From Augochlora pura (lineage: Eukaryota > Arthropoda > Insecta > Hymenoptera > Halictidae): 64,000 bases of DNA. Positions 50,045 to 61,500 of the stretch are shown piece by piece (the first letter of the stretch is position 1; each line of letters begins with the position of its first letter). The DNA lies in the NCBI RefSeq assembly GCF_028453695.1, contig NC_135774.1, forward strand, positions 26,288,001 through 26,352,000, read 5' to 3'. A program made the translations under genes and the position numbers. The notes below the pieces were generated by a model that worked only from the letters and a program-made list of their open reading frames with translations, was not told the origin of the DNA and ran no database searches.

Positions 50045-52661
50045 ATGAGCAAGTACACTGTGACCGTTCTGTGGCTACTTCCGGTGTTCGCCGCGGCCCT
50101 CACGCTGCCGGCCAACGAGAAGCCCGGCAACGAGAACGACCTGATGGCCACCATCTACAGCGACTGCCTCAAGAAGGAGTCCATCAACTGCATCAAGTAC
50201 AAAGTATTCTCCTACGTGGACAAGATGCTGGCCAACAAAGAGGATATCACCCTCACCGAGGGCATCACCGTAGTCAAGACGTCCAACACCGAGGAAGGAG
50301 CGCCGAGGTCCGTTGCTTGTGAATCGTTTTCTCTGCGTCCTATCGAAAATATCGCTAGATCGCGGATCGTTACGGTCAAGAAAGATATCATAGTCTCCGT
50401 CAATTCTAACAAAAATGTACAGTTTTTAACTTTTTCAATCTCACTGCTGTTACAAATTGCAGCAATTGCTTCTTGTCACGAACGTCCGCAGTCTGAGTAC
50501 GTCTATAGTTCATTCTCAGAAATAGGACACTCAACTTGCATGAATAGAGTATTATATAGATCACTGTAGATCGACCATAGCAATATAGAAATTTGTTAGA
50601 GTTCTTTAGCCAGATGTGGCTGACGTTGAACTTGCATTCCGCAGGTCAATCGAGTCCAGCGACCTGGAGACGCTGCTGTTGGACAGGCTGGGAAGATTCC
50701 TGCGAACGCATACGGTCAAGGTTGACCTCAAGGGCACCGACATCCTCGGCGCGATCGAGTCTGCCGGTCGCAGCTTCGAGGACTTCACCGACAACGCGGT
50801 CGAGAGTCGAGGCAAAAAGAGTGAGTATAAAGTGCGCTGCCGCGGCCACCCCCGTCGAGACGATTTCCCAAGCGCCGCGCGGCTAATCGAATTCAGTATA
50901 TCACGGAAAGAAGGACGAAGAACGGTTCCTATTCATTAGGCGAATCACGCGAGCAGGTTCTCCCATGTTTCCGCGACAACGCGGCCGGGAAACAGCCGGC
51001 GTGAAATGAAATCTTTTTATTAAGGCAATCAACCAATTATCCCGGGGCCGGTAATTAACTCTCGTATCAGATAACCGGGATTCACACGCGAGTAACGCGC
51101 GCGAGCTCTATTCAACGACACCGATGACGACGCGCTCCGGGGAAGCTGGTCGCGAGACGTTGACCCACTGAGGAACTGGTTCCGCTTCCCCTTGAAAACA
51201 CCTCGGGCAACGCGAGGAGAGGATTACGAGCGTGCAAGAGAGACGGGCACGCGCGAGATCTCCCGCCGCGCGAGATTTTTGACATACTTTCCATCCCGTG
51301 TGCACGGGGTACGATCGCGTTGACCTTCGCCTATTCCACTTCTTCTCCCGGGTTCCTCTCACGCTGAGAAAGGTCGGGTCACTCGGTTTCTTAGCCGTGA
51401 ATCCTTGTATCTCTCCTCCGTCCGTTTCCCCTCCGTGGGAAATCCGCGGCCAGCGAATTACGCTGGACAGCGGAGACGCGCCGCGCCGATCGTAATCGGT
51501 GAGAAATCGCGGCTACGGTACGTCGACCCTGTGCCCGGCTGAGCGGCAAATTAGCCATGAACACCATCCACGGGCCGTCAACCTGTCGCTTCCATTGGAC
51601 GAGTCTCGGGCAAACGTTTCTAGAACCCCATAGCGCCGCCCCCGGTGAAACTCTCGTAAACTACATTTTTAGCGCTCCGCCGGACAATCCGCTTTTACTT
51701 CGTCTTTATTTCGAGTTCGCGAAGGCACGGCTGTCGGCTGCGTTTCCAAACAAAAATGATTTCTCTCCTGGACCGATAAAAAGAATTTATACCAGCAACC
51801 GTGGATCTTTAACGATCTTAGAATGATCAGAGATAATATCTTAAAGAGACATAATTATTTATTATCTTCTTCCATCGGTAAAATGAAACGGTAGGTATGA
51901 TTCAGGTTAAGACTGAACCAGAGATAATACTTTTTATTTCCAACTCAGGAAGTGCATCGTTTCCGTTCCAAAAAAGTAGGCCGCAGATTCGGTGCATATA
52001 TAAAATGCGCAGAGCAGTCCAATACAGGACAAACGATGTAACCAAATTAGATTTTAAACGATAATTTTTAAAATGCATAGAAGTCTCGAATCTAGGCTGA
52101 AGCAGACATAAAATCCTCGTCACCTCAGCATTACCATAAAAGCGATCTCTCCTTGTATAAATTTTCTAGCCAATTCCACCATAAATCTCTGTGCCAAAAC
52201 TATCGTCTAGTAAATATATAGATTCAGGTGTAATAAGACGAGTCTGACGTTATTGTTAAATTGCAGAGAAAGGCAAGATCCTGGGACCACTCCTGATGGC
52301 CATGGCGCTGAAGGCTGCAGCCCTGTTGCCCTTGGCATTGGGAGCGATCGCCGCAATCGCTGGCAAAGCGTTGCTGGTCGGCAAGATCGCGCTGGTGATC
52401 TCCGCGATCATCGGGCTGAAGAAGCTGCTCAGCGGGGGTGGTAAGCACGTGACGTACGAAGTGGTCTCGCATCCCCATCACAGCAGCAGCCACGTAGTCA
52501 GCCACGACGAGGGACACGGTGGCGGCGGTTACGGTGGCGGTGGCGCCGACTACGGCGGCGGCGGCTACTCCGGCGGCAGTGGCCACGGATGGGCCAGGAG
52601 CCTGCCCCAGGATGCTCACGATCTGGCCTATCGCGCCCATCAACCTCAACCGCAGGCATGA
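50045..52661 (+). CDS. Osi9: Osiris 9-like protein (DUF1676)
   Basis: Three coding exons, 50045-50307, 50645-50820 and 52267-52661, join to 277 residues. Intron 1 (337 bp, donor AG|GTCCGT) splits an arginine codon; intron 2 (1446 bp) is phase 1 and splits a lysine codon in the basic motif. The signal peptide is about residues 1-18. The cysteine pair is C41-x7-C49 (CLKKESINC). The DUF1676 body includes ESSDLETLLLDRLGRFLRTH. The basic motif spans the last junction (RGKKKKGK, 143-150). A hydrophobic Ala/Leu segment at about 151-191 ends IIGLKKL. The tail has KHVTYEVVSHPHHSSSH, nearly the same block as Osi6, then a Gly/Tyr-rich stretch, GWARS, and AHDLAY at 263-268. In Drosophila, Osi9 acts with other Osi genes in tracheal tube maturation. 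The number is inferred from order. Confidence 0.85.
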
Positions 52662-53085
52662 AGCGGATAGACACGATTTCGACCACCACTTTCATTCTCC
52701 CTCTCTCCGCTCTTCTCTCTTCTGCATCATTCTCCTCTGATCTTCGACTTCGCCCTCGCTTCCTTTAATTTATTTGTTCCTATCGACTGTTTCAACTCCG
52801 GATGCCTGCCTATCGTCTGTCACTACTAGGCTATCCCCTGTCTCACCGATCCTGTCTCTCTCTCTCGCCTCGTCTATCCCTCTATCTCTTTCTCTCATCC
52901 TATTTTTCCTATCTTCTCGTTCTGTCCTCCTACCCACGAACCAGTGCCTCGTCGAGATACTCGTTCCATGTATAGCATTACTAGCCTTGTTATTTATTTC
53001 CTGCGGCTAACACGACTTATGTTAGTATTTATTTAATTACTCGACCCCGTGTGCTATTTTGTTACTGCCCCCGTTGTTCTTTTGT

Positions 53086-53091
53086 AATAAA
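53086..53091 (+). terminator. Osi9: Osi9 poly(A) signal
   Basis: AATAAA at 53086-53091, 425 bp after the stop codon and preceded by a T-rich region, is the first canonical signal. Confidence 0.65.
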
Positions 53092-54149
53092 GAGATGGCG
53101 TGCGCCGCGCTGGCGTCCAGTCCCAAAGAAAACAAACCATGCCGAGTCAGCACCTTGGTAGCACCTGCGGGAGCTCGCATATACCCGCTAACCCACGCCT
53201 CTATACTCGCTACAGAGATAGGAGCCGTCGGGCAACATCGGCGTCCGCGGTGGCTCCGATATATTTATGAAAACGAGTGAAAGTAGTGTATGCATGTAGA
53301 TCCGCGGCGGATCCATTGATACCTGAACCAGATACGACTTAATGAGCGCCGCGTAAACATGCCGGTGCAACGGGTGGAGGGGGGTTCCCGAGTAGAAAGT
53401 ACGGCCGCGGAACAGTTTCTCGTTCCTCTTGTTTCTGTTCCCGTGTGAAACCGAAGGACAATGGAGAGAGAGAGAGAGAGAGGGAGAGGGACAACGAGGT
53501 AAGAGAGGAAGAAGAAGAGAACGGTCGCGGAAGTTTCTCGACGCGATGTTCGGTAATGGCTCCGCGCGCGGCGATGCGACCGGTGCAGTCTAATGCCCGA
53601 GCTGGACGTCGTAAAAGCGCCCGGGAAAAAAGGGTCGGCCGGCGTCGATGCCACTACTGACCCAGCTACGACCGGCGATCGCTTTAATGGCCCGTAAAAG
53701 CCGGCCGAGAGTCATTTTCCTGCGGCAAAACTCCTTCATTACCGGCGCATAGATTACCGGGCCGGCAGCCGGATACAAGCGAACTTCAAACCGGTGGCCT
53801 GCATACCGCGACTAATGTCGCCGCGGCTGATTCGTGGTCAGGGCCACGTGTAATAACAACGCCGGTTTCATTGGCGTGCGAGCCGAACCGTGACGCGGGC
53901 GGGCTGCCCCCGCATCAGCATGGATCGCGATGCAGAAAATGATCGGCGTCGGACGGTGCCGGGACCCGGCGAACCGGAAACCATCCCGCCGATATCGGAT
54001 ACAGAGTGTAGAGCAGCGGCGCGGCGATAGTCCACGACGAGGTTCAAGATCGCGTCGCTTTCGCCGCGAGAGATCATTTCCACGGCACGTACGCGGCCGT
54101 GAAATCGGTAACGCGACGCAATCAACAGTTCCGGCTGTCTGATGACTGA

Positions 54150-55277
54150 CTGGGCAACCTCCTTCGATCGCCGGGCTTGTCTCCGGCGTTCATTCGAGAC
54201 AGGGATCGATAGATCGCGCTACGATTGCTTGACGGAAGGTGGAGATCGACTGAAGGTATCTCGTAGAGATCAAGATGTCCGATGATATATCGGTGATTTT
54301 TGTGGAGGCTGCAACCTGTTCGCATTGTTGCTCGAATTTGCAAATTTTTGATACATTTTCGGAGATCGATAGATCGCGTTTGGTCTTCTTGATGGAATGT
54401 GGAGATGGTTGGAAGGCTTCTGTAGAGTATTGTTATTATTATTATTATTATTTATTTATGAATAAAAATAATTTAGTACACAATGGTCGATTATCTATTA
54501 ATGAGAGGTAGGTTGGACATTAAAGATGATCCGTCTAAAGTGAATTTCCGGAAAGAAGAAGTTCATAGAATTACAATATTGCTTTTACATATAATATAAT
54601 TTGTTTGATACAATTGCATTGGCCGGGAGTAAAAATGATATGATATCAATGTGTCTGACCTAAACAGGTCTAAATTTTTGGTAAAAGTCATGATACCATT
54701 TAGTACCTTATCTGCTAGTCGTCAAACATGAAACGTCTAAACTTGAGAGGTAGCAGATTTAGTGGAGAAAAATCATAATCCATGATGGACACAGGGTGGC
54801 TCATAAAGACGTCTATCAGGTAACCTTCTTTGTGTCTTGCAACCTACCTGCATCGTTGGTTCCAGTTAGAAGAATGATAGATCGCCCGATAGAATTAAAT
54901 ACGTTCGACGATCAATCGGCAATGTTATACGAGCGTTGTAGCCTGTCCGCAGTTTGCACCCGGACTCATGGAGCTGAAAGGTGGAAACAGAACGAGACAG
55001 ACACGTTTCAAATATCAAGCTTGATCTTCGCCATCGACCCGCATCCGCATCGTTGATCCATAATAGACCTCTTCCCAGGAGCCCGCGATAGATGCAAACA
55101 TCCATCGATCACGTCCAGCTGTTTGATTGACTTTAGCGCTATCTAATTCCCGTTGATGATCTACTCCATCCGGTAGCCAGAGAGTATTACCTTCTTGAAA
55201 CCTTGCAACCTGTCTGCATCGGTGTTTGAGTTTAACGGATCGTTGCCTCACCGTAATCTAGACTGCTTGGCGGTGGC

Positions 55278-55326
<49 letters not shown>

Positions 55327-55680
55327 GGCCGATGACCAACTTATGTCCACGAATCTCATCTGTATTAATATCCTGGACTCGGTTCGATCGCTGATTCACC
55401 GTGATCTAGACTGAGCCGATGACCAGCTTAATGATCCTCCGAGAATCTCGCAGCTTGTCCGCGCGGCTGCATTCGGCGGAACACGGATCCGCCGCAATCT
55501 AGACTGCTTGGCGGAACCCGAAGCCAGAGCGAGACAACGAATGACCAACTTAGGCCCTCGACGGTTGCACCGCATTTCGACCGGGCCACCGATTCGCCGT
55601 GATCTACGCTGTCCGACGCGATGCGAGCCTGCCCGATCCTCGGATGATCCTGCACGGCGAATTTGGCCGATCGGTGATTC
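54150..55680. repeat. Decayed tandem/dispersed repeat array upstream of Osi10
   Basis: Several phrases recur in loose order. (1) TTGCAACCTGTCTGCATCGGTG and variants occur near 54308, 54838, 54939, 55202 and 55450. (2) GATCGATAGATCGCG...GGAxGGTGGAGAT occurs near 54205 and 54365. (3) CCGTGATCTAGACTGCTTGGCGG and variants occur near 55250, 55400, 55492 and 55598. (4) ATGACCAACTTAnG occurs at about 55333, 55419 and 55542. Unit boundaries are blurred; spacing is about 85-190 bp. A 46-bp GA tract interrupts one unit. Confidence 0.6.
55280..55325. repeat. (GA)n microsatellite
   Basis: Pure GA run of about 46 bp inside the decayed repeat array. Confidence 0.9.
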
Positions 55681-56229
55681 ATATCGAGGCTGCAGGATGG
55701 TAGCTAGAGAGAGAAAGACGGCGAAAAGAAATCGTGCCGGAACAGGGCCACTTCCCCCCGAAATATTCAGTCTTGCCTCGGTGGTTCTCGATGGTTCACT
55801 GCGTCCGCGGACACCAGAGAACGATATCCCCCTTCCCCGACCACCCTCCGGCAAGGCCTACGCGTGTCTACGTGGTTTCACTTGGCGCGACCTAGTTACC
55901 TAGACCAGCAGTCCGTCGCCTGGCAGGACGAAAACGGCAAGGATTCGGGCAAGCAGACAGGATAAGGGGGAAAAGCTAACCGGGTCGTCTGATAGCGCGC
56001 GGTTCGCTCTAACGGTATGCGAGTTTCACTTGATTCTTTGCAAAACCCTCGAACCCGTTCAATAACATTCGCATAAATTCTTCTGGACACCGTCCTTGCC
56101 CGAACTCGGCGCATCCATAGTCCGCAGCTCTAAAGCGCCGTCGCATACCGCCAGCATCCTGTTTCTAAATCGACGCTCGCATCCGGTCGCTTTCGATTTC
56201 AGGCTTATCGCGGATAACATCAAGGGTGC

Positions 56230-56292
56230 AAGAAAGAGACAGACATAAAAAGAAAGACAGAGAGAGGAAGAGAGAGAGAGAGAGAGAGAAAG
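56230..56292. repeat. GA-rich microsatellite
   Basis: AGAAAGAGACAGACA followed by GA runs, about 60 bp long, 400 bp upstream of the Osi10 TATA element. Confidence 0.85.
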
Positions 56293-56696
56293 GAGGATCT
56301 CGTCTCGGCGTTGCGCGACGCGGCGGCGAGCGGAAGCTGAGGAGTGCGGCGTGTCGCGGTCTATGCAGAAATGCAGGCGGCATTATGATCCGGTTCGACC
56401 GGATTAGGAGCTCGTCGGGAGAGGCACCGGGCAGGGGAGTTCGTCGGCGAGTAGCGAAACGATTCGCTGTGATCGCCGGTTTTATCGGCGCGTCTGGTGG
56501 GGTGGCCACGTTGAAGGTAGGGACGAATTCCGGGCTGGATCCGTCGGAACTCTGCTCTCTATTCCTGGGTGGTTGCGGGACGGAATCCGTTCTCAGGTGT
56601 TCCTCGGCAATGAAAATGCTCCCACAATGGTCGTGTACGTACGCGGCCGGTGGGTGGGGAGGAATATCGCCAGCTACGGAGGTACACCTGACCAGA

Positions 56697-56733
56697 TATA
56701 TAGAGCTAGGGCAGGGCTTCCGTTACGGACAGT
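56697..56733 (+). promoter_or_regulatory. Osi10: Osi10 core promoter
   Basis: TATATAGAG at 56697-56705 is followed by an initiator-like ACAGTC near 56729-56733, 254 bp before the ATG at 56985. A 96-bp leader intron is possible within the 5' UTR (donor CTG|GTAGGT at 56870, acceptor CCGCAG ending 56965), but reading straight through is equally possible. Confidence 0.5.
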
Positions 56734-56984
56734 CCAGTTACAGTGCTCTCTGTACGCACGGATCTCGCGGCGTGGGCTAACGAGTCGCGGTGGTTGCAAT
56801 CGGGAAGGAGAGACGCTCCGAAGAGGACACTCGTCGTCTTGATTAGCATCGGCACTGATATAACCTCTGGTAGGTATCCACCGATCTCTGATCTATCGCG
56901 TCACTCGACTTCGCGATCGGCGCGAACAGGATCGCCAACGTCAATCGCCGGTCTCTTCGCCGCAGATCCTACAGCTGATCCAGG

Positions 56985-57946
56985 ATGAGATACTTTGGCC
57001 GCTGTTGCGCGTTTCTGGCCCTCCTGGTGGCCACGGCCACGGCAAGGTCGGCCGAGACCAACCCGACCAACTCCATCGACGAGGAGACCGCGAGGTCGAC
57101 CGGCAACAGCAACATCTTCGGCGACCTGCGGCAGATCTACCAGGTGTACAAAGAGTGCGCCGACGAGGAGCTCAGCCCCTGCCTGAAGGTCAGGCTCCTG
57201 TCCGCGATGGACAGAATGTACAGGAGCATCGAGTTGAACGTGGCCGAGGGTGTCACGTTCGTTCGCGACGACCCGGTCGCCAACGAGGAGCCGGCCAAGT
57301 CTATCCAGGAGATAGAGGTCGCTCTGCCCAGAGCGCTGGACGACAAGGAGGACGCGCTGAACACCATGATCTTCGACAAGGTGGTCAAGTTCTTCCAGAG
57401 CCATACGCTGAAGCTGAAGCTACCGAACGTCGAGGAGCTGCAACGTAGCCTCGTTGAGGAAGGTGAGTGTGCCGATCGGCGCTGTCGTCGGCGGAACAGG
57501 CATAGACTTACGCGAGTCAGTCATCCGGACACAATTTCCTGGTTCAGTAGACCGGATGGCCCAGTATCGCCAATTCGACGGACACAGATAGAGTCGCTGT
57601 TTGATTATTCACGCTCGACACAGGCCGAGTCTGATTAAACTCTCCGTGGTTCCCAGGTCGCAAGAAGAAGAAGAATCTCAGCGGCCTCCTGGCCATCCCT
57701 CTGCTGATCGGCGGCACCCTGGTCCCGCTGGCACTGGGCGCCCTGGCACTGCTGGCTGGCAAAGCGCTGATCGTCAGCAAGCTCGCGTTGGTGCTCGCCT
57801 CGATCATCGGCTTGAAGAAGCTGGTGTCCGGCGGCGGGGAACATGGCCACGAGGTCGTCCAGGTCGGCGGGGGCCACGGGTCCAGCGGATGGGCGCGGTC
57901 GAGCCACGACCTCGCTTACTCCGCTTACAAGCCGGCGTCGACCTAG
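56985..57946 (+). CDS. Osi10: Osiris 10-like protein (DUF1676)
   Basis: Two coding exons, 56985-57462 and 57657-57946, join to 255 residues across a 194-bp phase-1 intron that splits a glycine codon. The signal peptide is residues 1-20 (MRYFGRCCAFLALLVATATA). The cysteine pair is C58-x7-C66 (CADEELSPC), after a 35-residue acidic/polar spacer. The DUF1676 body includes MDRMYRSIELNVAEGVTF and DKVVKFFQSHTLKLKLP. Exon 2 opens GRKKKKN (160-166), then a hydrophobic segment of about 167-203 ending IIGLKKLV. The tail is short, Gly/His-rich, with GWARSSHDLAY (SHDLAY at 242-247). It is the most compact gene of the array. The number is inferred from position after the Osi9-like gene and from the family order in other insects. 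Confidence 0.85.
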
Positions 57947-58236
57947 GGAAACAATGGCCCCGCGTAAACATCACTTCGCAATCTCATCGGACTTCGCTTT
58001 CACGGGCGCCGCTTCTCGCCGCATATCTCTCGCCTCCTCGAATCCCCATGTCGCCGCGCACACCCGCGCGTCCGCTCCCCCCATGACACAGCGAGCGCCC
58101 TTTCCGCGTCATCCTCACTATTTATTGTTCCCCCCGCGGTGCTGCGAGGCAGCCATGTATATTTATAGATACGCAAATATATTAAGATTCATACCAGCTA
58201 CCCAGAGCCCATTCTTCTACCCCGCACATTCCGATC

Positions 58237-58332
58237 NGCAACGTCTTCTAAGAGCACGAGGCTNTAGGACCACGCGTANCGGATGTTGGAGAATGGAGCA
58301 AAAAGGTGAAGCGTTCGCACCCTCGCGACGCN
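58237..58332. other. Isolated ambiguous bases in the Osi10 3' UTR
   Basis: Single N calls at 58237, 58264, 58279 and 58332 are the only ambiguous bases noticed in the window. They lie outside coding sequence and suggest polymorphism or low-quality assembly at this point. Confidence 0.9.
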
Positions 58333-58563
58333 CATGTGAGTCTTTAGTCTTTAGGTAATTACATCAACTTCTCCCGGCGCGTACACACCGGGATCGATGA
58401 CAATCGGAATGTTTTAAGATGTGAATACGTCGATGCTGGTCTGTGATACCGGCCGGGAGTTGTTTTGTTAGACAACGTTGTTAATTGTTACATAGAAAAT
58501 ATATTCTTGTACTTTTCATACAATTTGACTTACTAGTCTAAATCCTTCCTATCCTAGGTTTTT

Positions 58564-58569
58564 AATAAA
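58564..58569 (+). terminator. Osi10: Osi10 poly(A) signal
   Basis: AATAAA at 58564-58569 is the first canonical signal after the stop (about 620 bp downstream). Confidence 0.55.
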
Positions 58570-58589
58570 TTGCGTGAAGTCATGATGTA

Positions 58590-61500
58590 ATCGTGGCGAA
58601 GTAAAGTAGCGAAGTTCGTTTGGAAGCTTCGGGGACGAGGAATCGCGCAGAGGAGCCGGCGGAAATAGAGCTCGCCGGAAGAGCAGGGGCCCGTGGAGCG
58701 CGATAATTAGAAAGGTCGATTAGCTGTGCAACGACCGCCACGGACGATCGGCATCTCGTTCGATGCAGGCCAGGAGAGCACTTCCGGCTCGCTGGTCGCC
58801 GAGTAGCCGGCGCGGCGCAGGCGGCAGAGAGAAGAGGCAGAGTCTTGTTACCTACATACTGGAAACGCGCGGACACCTTACGCACTTGCCATCGGGGGAC
58901 CCGTGGTTGCACGCGTGTGTTCGGGCTCGTACGAGCGGTACACGGGCCCACACGTCTGTCCGAGAAGTAAACCAGGCCGACCAGACCCGACCAGGCCAGT
59001 CAGCATCCGCGCTGAGCCTTTTCAAGGTGCGCCTAACACTCTCTACCATCCCGGAGAAAAAGCCGAGAGCGTGTCTCTCTGTCCTCTCCGTGTCCTCTCT
59101 CGTCGGTGGCCCTGCCGCCGCCGCTGCCGCCGCGGTCCCCTCCACCCGAACCCCTTGTCCACCGATCGATCTCCCTACCAGAACCACGGGCGTCCAGGTT
59201 CATCGATCCTCGAACACACCTCTCGGGTCAGGTGGTCCCGTTCCGAAGATGCCGCGAGGAGGCCCTTCTCGACTTCCGAAAGTCGTCCCCCCTGGTCCCG
59301 ACGCGGTGCTGCTCCTCGTCTCACCTCGTTCGCCGCTGGTAAAGAGAACTTGTGATCCTTCGACAGGAACCCACCGGGGGACAGGATAGAGGACGATAAG
59401 CTCCGCCGCTAATTAGCCGTGGATTTGGCCGGCGCGATTCGGCCGGGATCGATCGAAAGTAGGACGGCCGTGTCAAGTGGGACGGACCGGGCTTAGTGGC
59501 AATTATCGTGCCGATGGAAACACGGCCGATGCGCCCGCTTTCTTTCCGTAGATCTCTGGGAAATTCGCGACACCCGTATATTTATCCGCGATACCGACAC
59601 GCGCTACCCTCGATCGTGCGGCGCTCTCGGAACTCGTGTTTGTCGCACGGGCTCTGAGAATTCTTGCTTTTCAGCGAAAAGACACGGTTCTCTATGAACT
59701 TTAATCACCGACGAGCGCTGTGCAATTTCAGCGGTGAATAGACGCTGTAACACGTCGTGGGAAGTAAAGCGTTCACCGACGTTCTTGCGCAGGTTGTTTC
59801 GTCCACTATGACCTCCAATCGCTCGAATCGAGAATGCTTTTAGTAAGAGATAACGTAGGATCTATAAAATGCGAGGTCTATAAAGTATAAAGTCTATAAA
59901 ATGTGAGATAAAAAGAAACTATGAATTAGCGTATTTTTACCTGCTTTCGAGAATCCTCGAAAATTGAGACAACGGTGCTTGGAACGGATGATGGAAGTGT
60001 TACATCGTGGAGATCCGTGAAAAATCGGCCTTTCAATTTTTGCTTAAAATCGCGGCTTCTCCGGTGGAGGATAGATCAGTCACTGAAACGGAATAAGAGA
60101 GAAAAAAGGAGGATCATTCATTCATACCGCCGGCGTATATGGAAAGTTGCGGTGGCTCCGTCTTTGTCCCGGCGACGGTCGGCGCTCCTCCAAAGGAGAG
60201 AGAAAAGGAGATGGATAATTGGAAGCGCGTGAAGCATGCCCGTGGATTGCGTATCCGCTTACTAACCGTACTACATTTTCCTGGCCGCGAGTAGTTCCGC
60301 GGCAAGGATCATGATAATCACGAGGACAGACGCCGCGCACCAGGCATGCACCTGTTCGTTCGCAAATCTCGGGAGACCCACTTCCGACCACTTTCTTTCG
60401 CAACATGCGAGGTCTATAAACTTCCACGCCGAACGAGGATTAACACGCGTGGGAAACGGCATCGATCGGTCGGATTTCAATTATGATCTTTTTATATCCG
60501 TCTATTTATACCGGAAAAAGTTTCTCTTTATAAATACAGAAAACACGCGGAGAGTTGCGACGTGCTGCAAAAGATGTCGCTGAGAAATCTCCGACTGTGA
60601 CCGTGGCTGAATCAATCAGTAAGCGCAAGCGGATCGATACATCTATCGATTATTTGAAATTATTTAATTATTTATAAAATTAATGTAGACGGTGGATCTT
60701 CCAAAAGAACTTGGCAGCCGTGTTTGAAAAGAAACTTGAAAGTCTCTTAAATTATTCAACAATTTAAATGTAGGTAGAAGAGATGCAGCGTTGTTTAAAA
60801 ATACTATAATTTATTTGATTAATCAGTAAAAAATCTCTGTGTTGCAATAGTCTGCAGAAATTGAGAAATTAGAAAATAATTGATGGAGTAAATGAAATAA
60901 TGTGGAAAAATGAATGTTGAATTAAGGAACGAAAATATACAGGTCTTGTAAAGAAGCTAAGGACCAGGATGGAACGAGCGAGGGTTTAGCACGTGAAATA
61001 ATCGCGGGATGACGAAACGGATCATGGTTTCTTGATCATAGGTAGAGACCACGAAGGGGAAGAAGAACGGAGAGACGAAGAGAAGTCCGAGAAGGCTTCG
61101 CTTCGTGGGGGCCTTGACCTGACCTCGATCCTCGGGCGAGTTCACTCTCGCCGGCGTCGTCGAGAGGAAAGTGTTCCATTACCAGGCTCGTCCAGCTCTT
61201 GCCCGGCTCGCTTTGCCATCGGGATTAGCGTTTTGGTCCACGAGAATAGCTCGTGGCACGCCTGGCATCCTCGACCTCCCGTCGTCGGGTCGTCACGTGC
61301 TGCTGAAACGCCGCTGACACGGTTCGCCGATTAGTTTGCGCGATCGATACCCTCGGAGCCGTGGATCGCGCGCGAGCGCGCAGACGGCCGCGCGCAAGAG
61401 AAAAAAAGAGACGAATGAAAATTGACATTGCCGGATGAGGATAAAGTGAAAGTCTTCTGCCGGGATGTAACGCGTCGCGATTCTCTTCTCTTTCTTCCGT

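Larger units (their letters stand above)
53110..56690. other. 3.6-kb spacer between Osi9 and Osi10
   Basis: Contains a GA tract near 53.46 kb, a CpG-rich island at 53.4-54.1 kb, the decayed repeat array at 54.15-55.68 kb and a GA tract at 56.23-56.29 kb. No gene recognised. Confidence 0.5.

Noticed and set aside
50045..50569. Osi9 exon 1 read as an uninterrupted 174-codon gene
   Set aside because: It reads into intron 1; the splice 50307 to 50645 continues the DUF1676 body in frame.
53120..53170. Slight resemblance to the 3' half of 5S rRNA (GTCAGCACCTTGGTAGCACC)
   Set aside because: No match to the rest of 5S rRNA and no internal control region; treated as chance.
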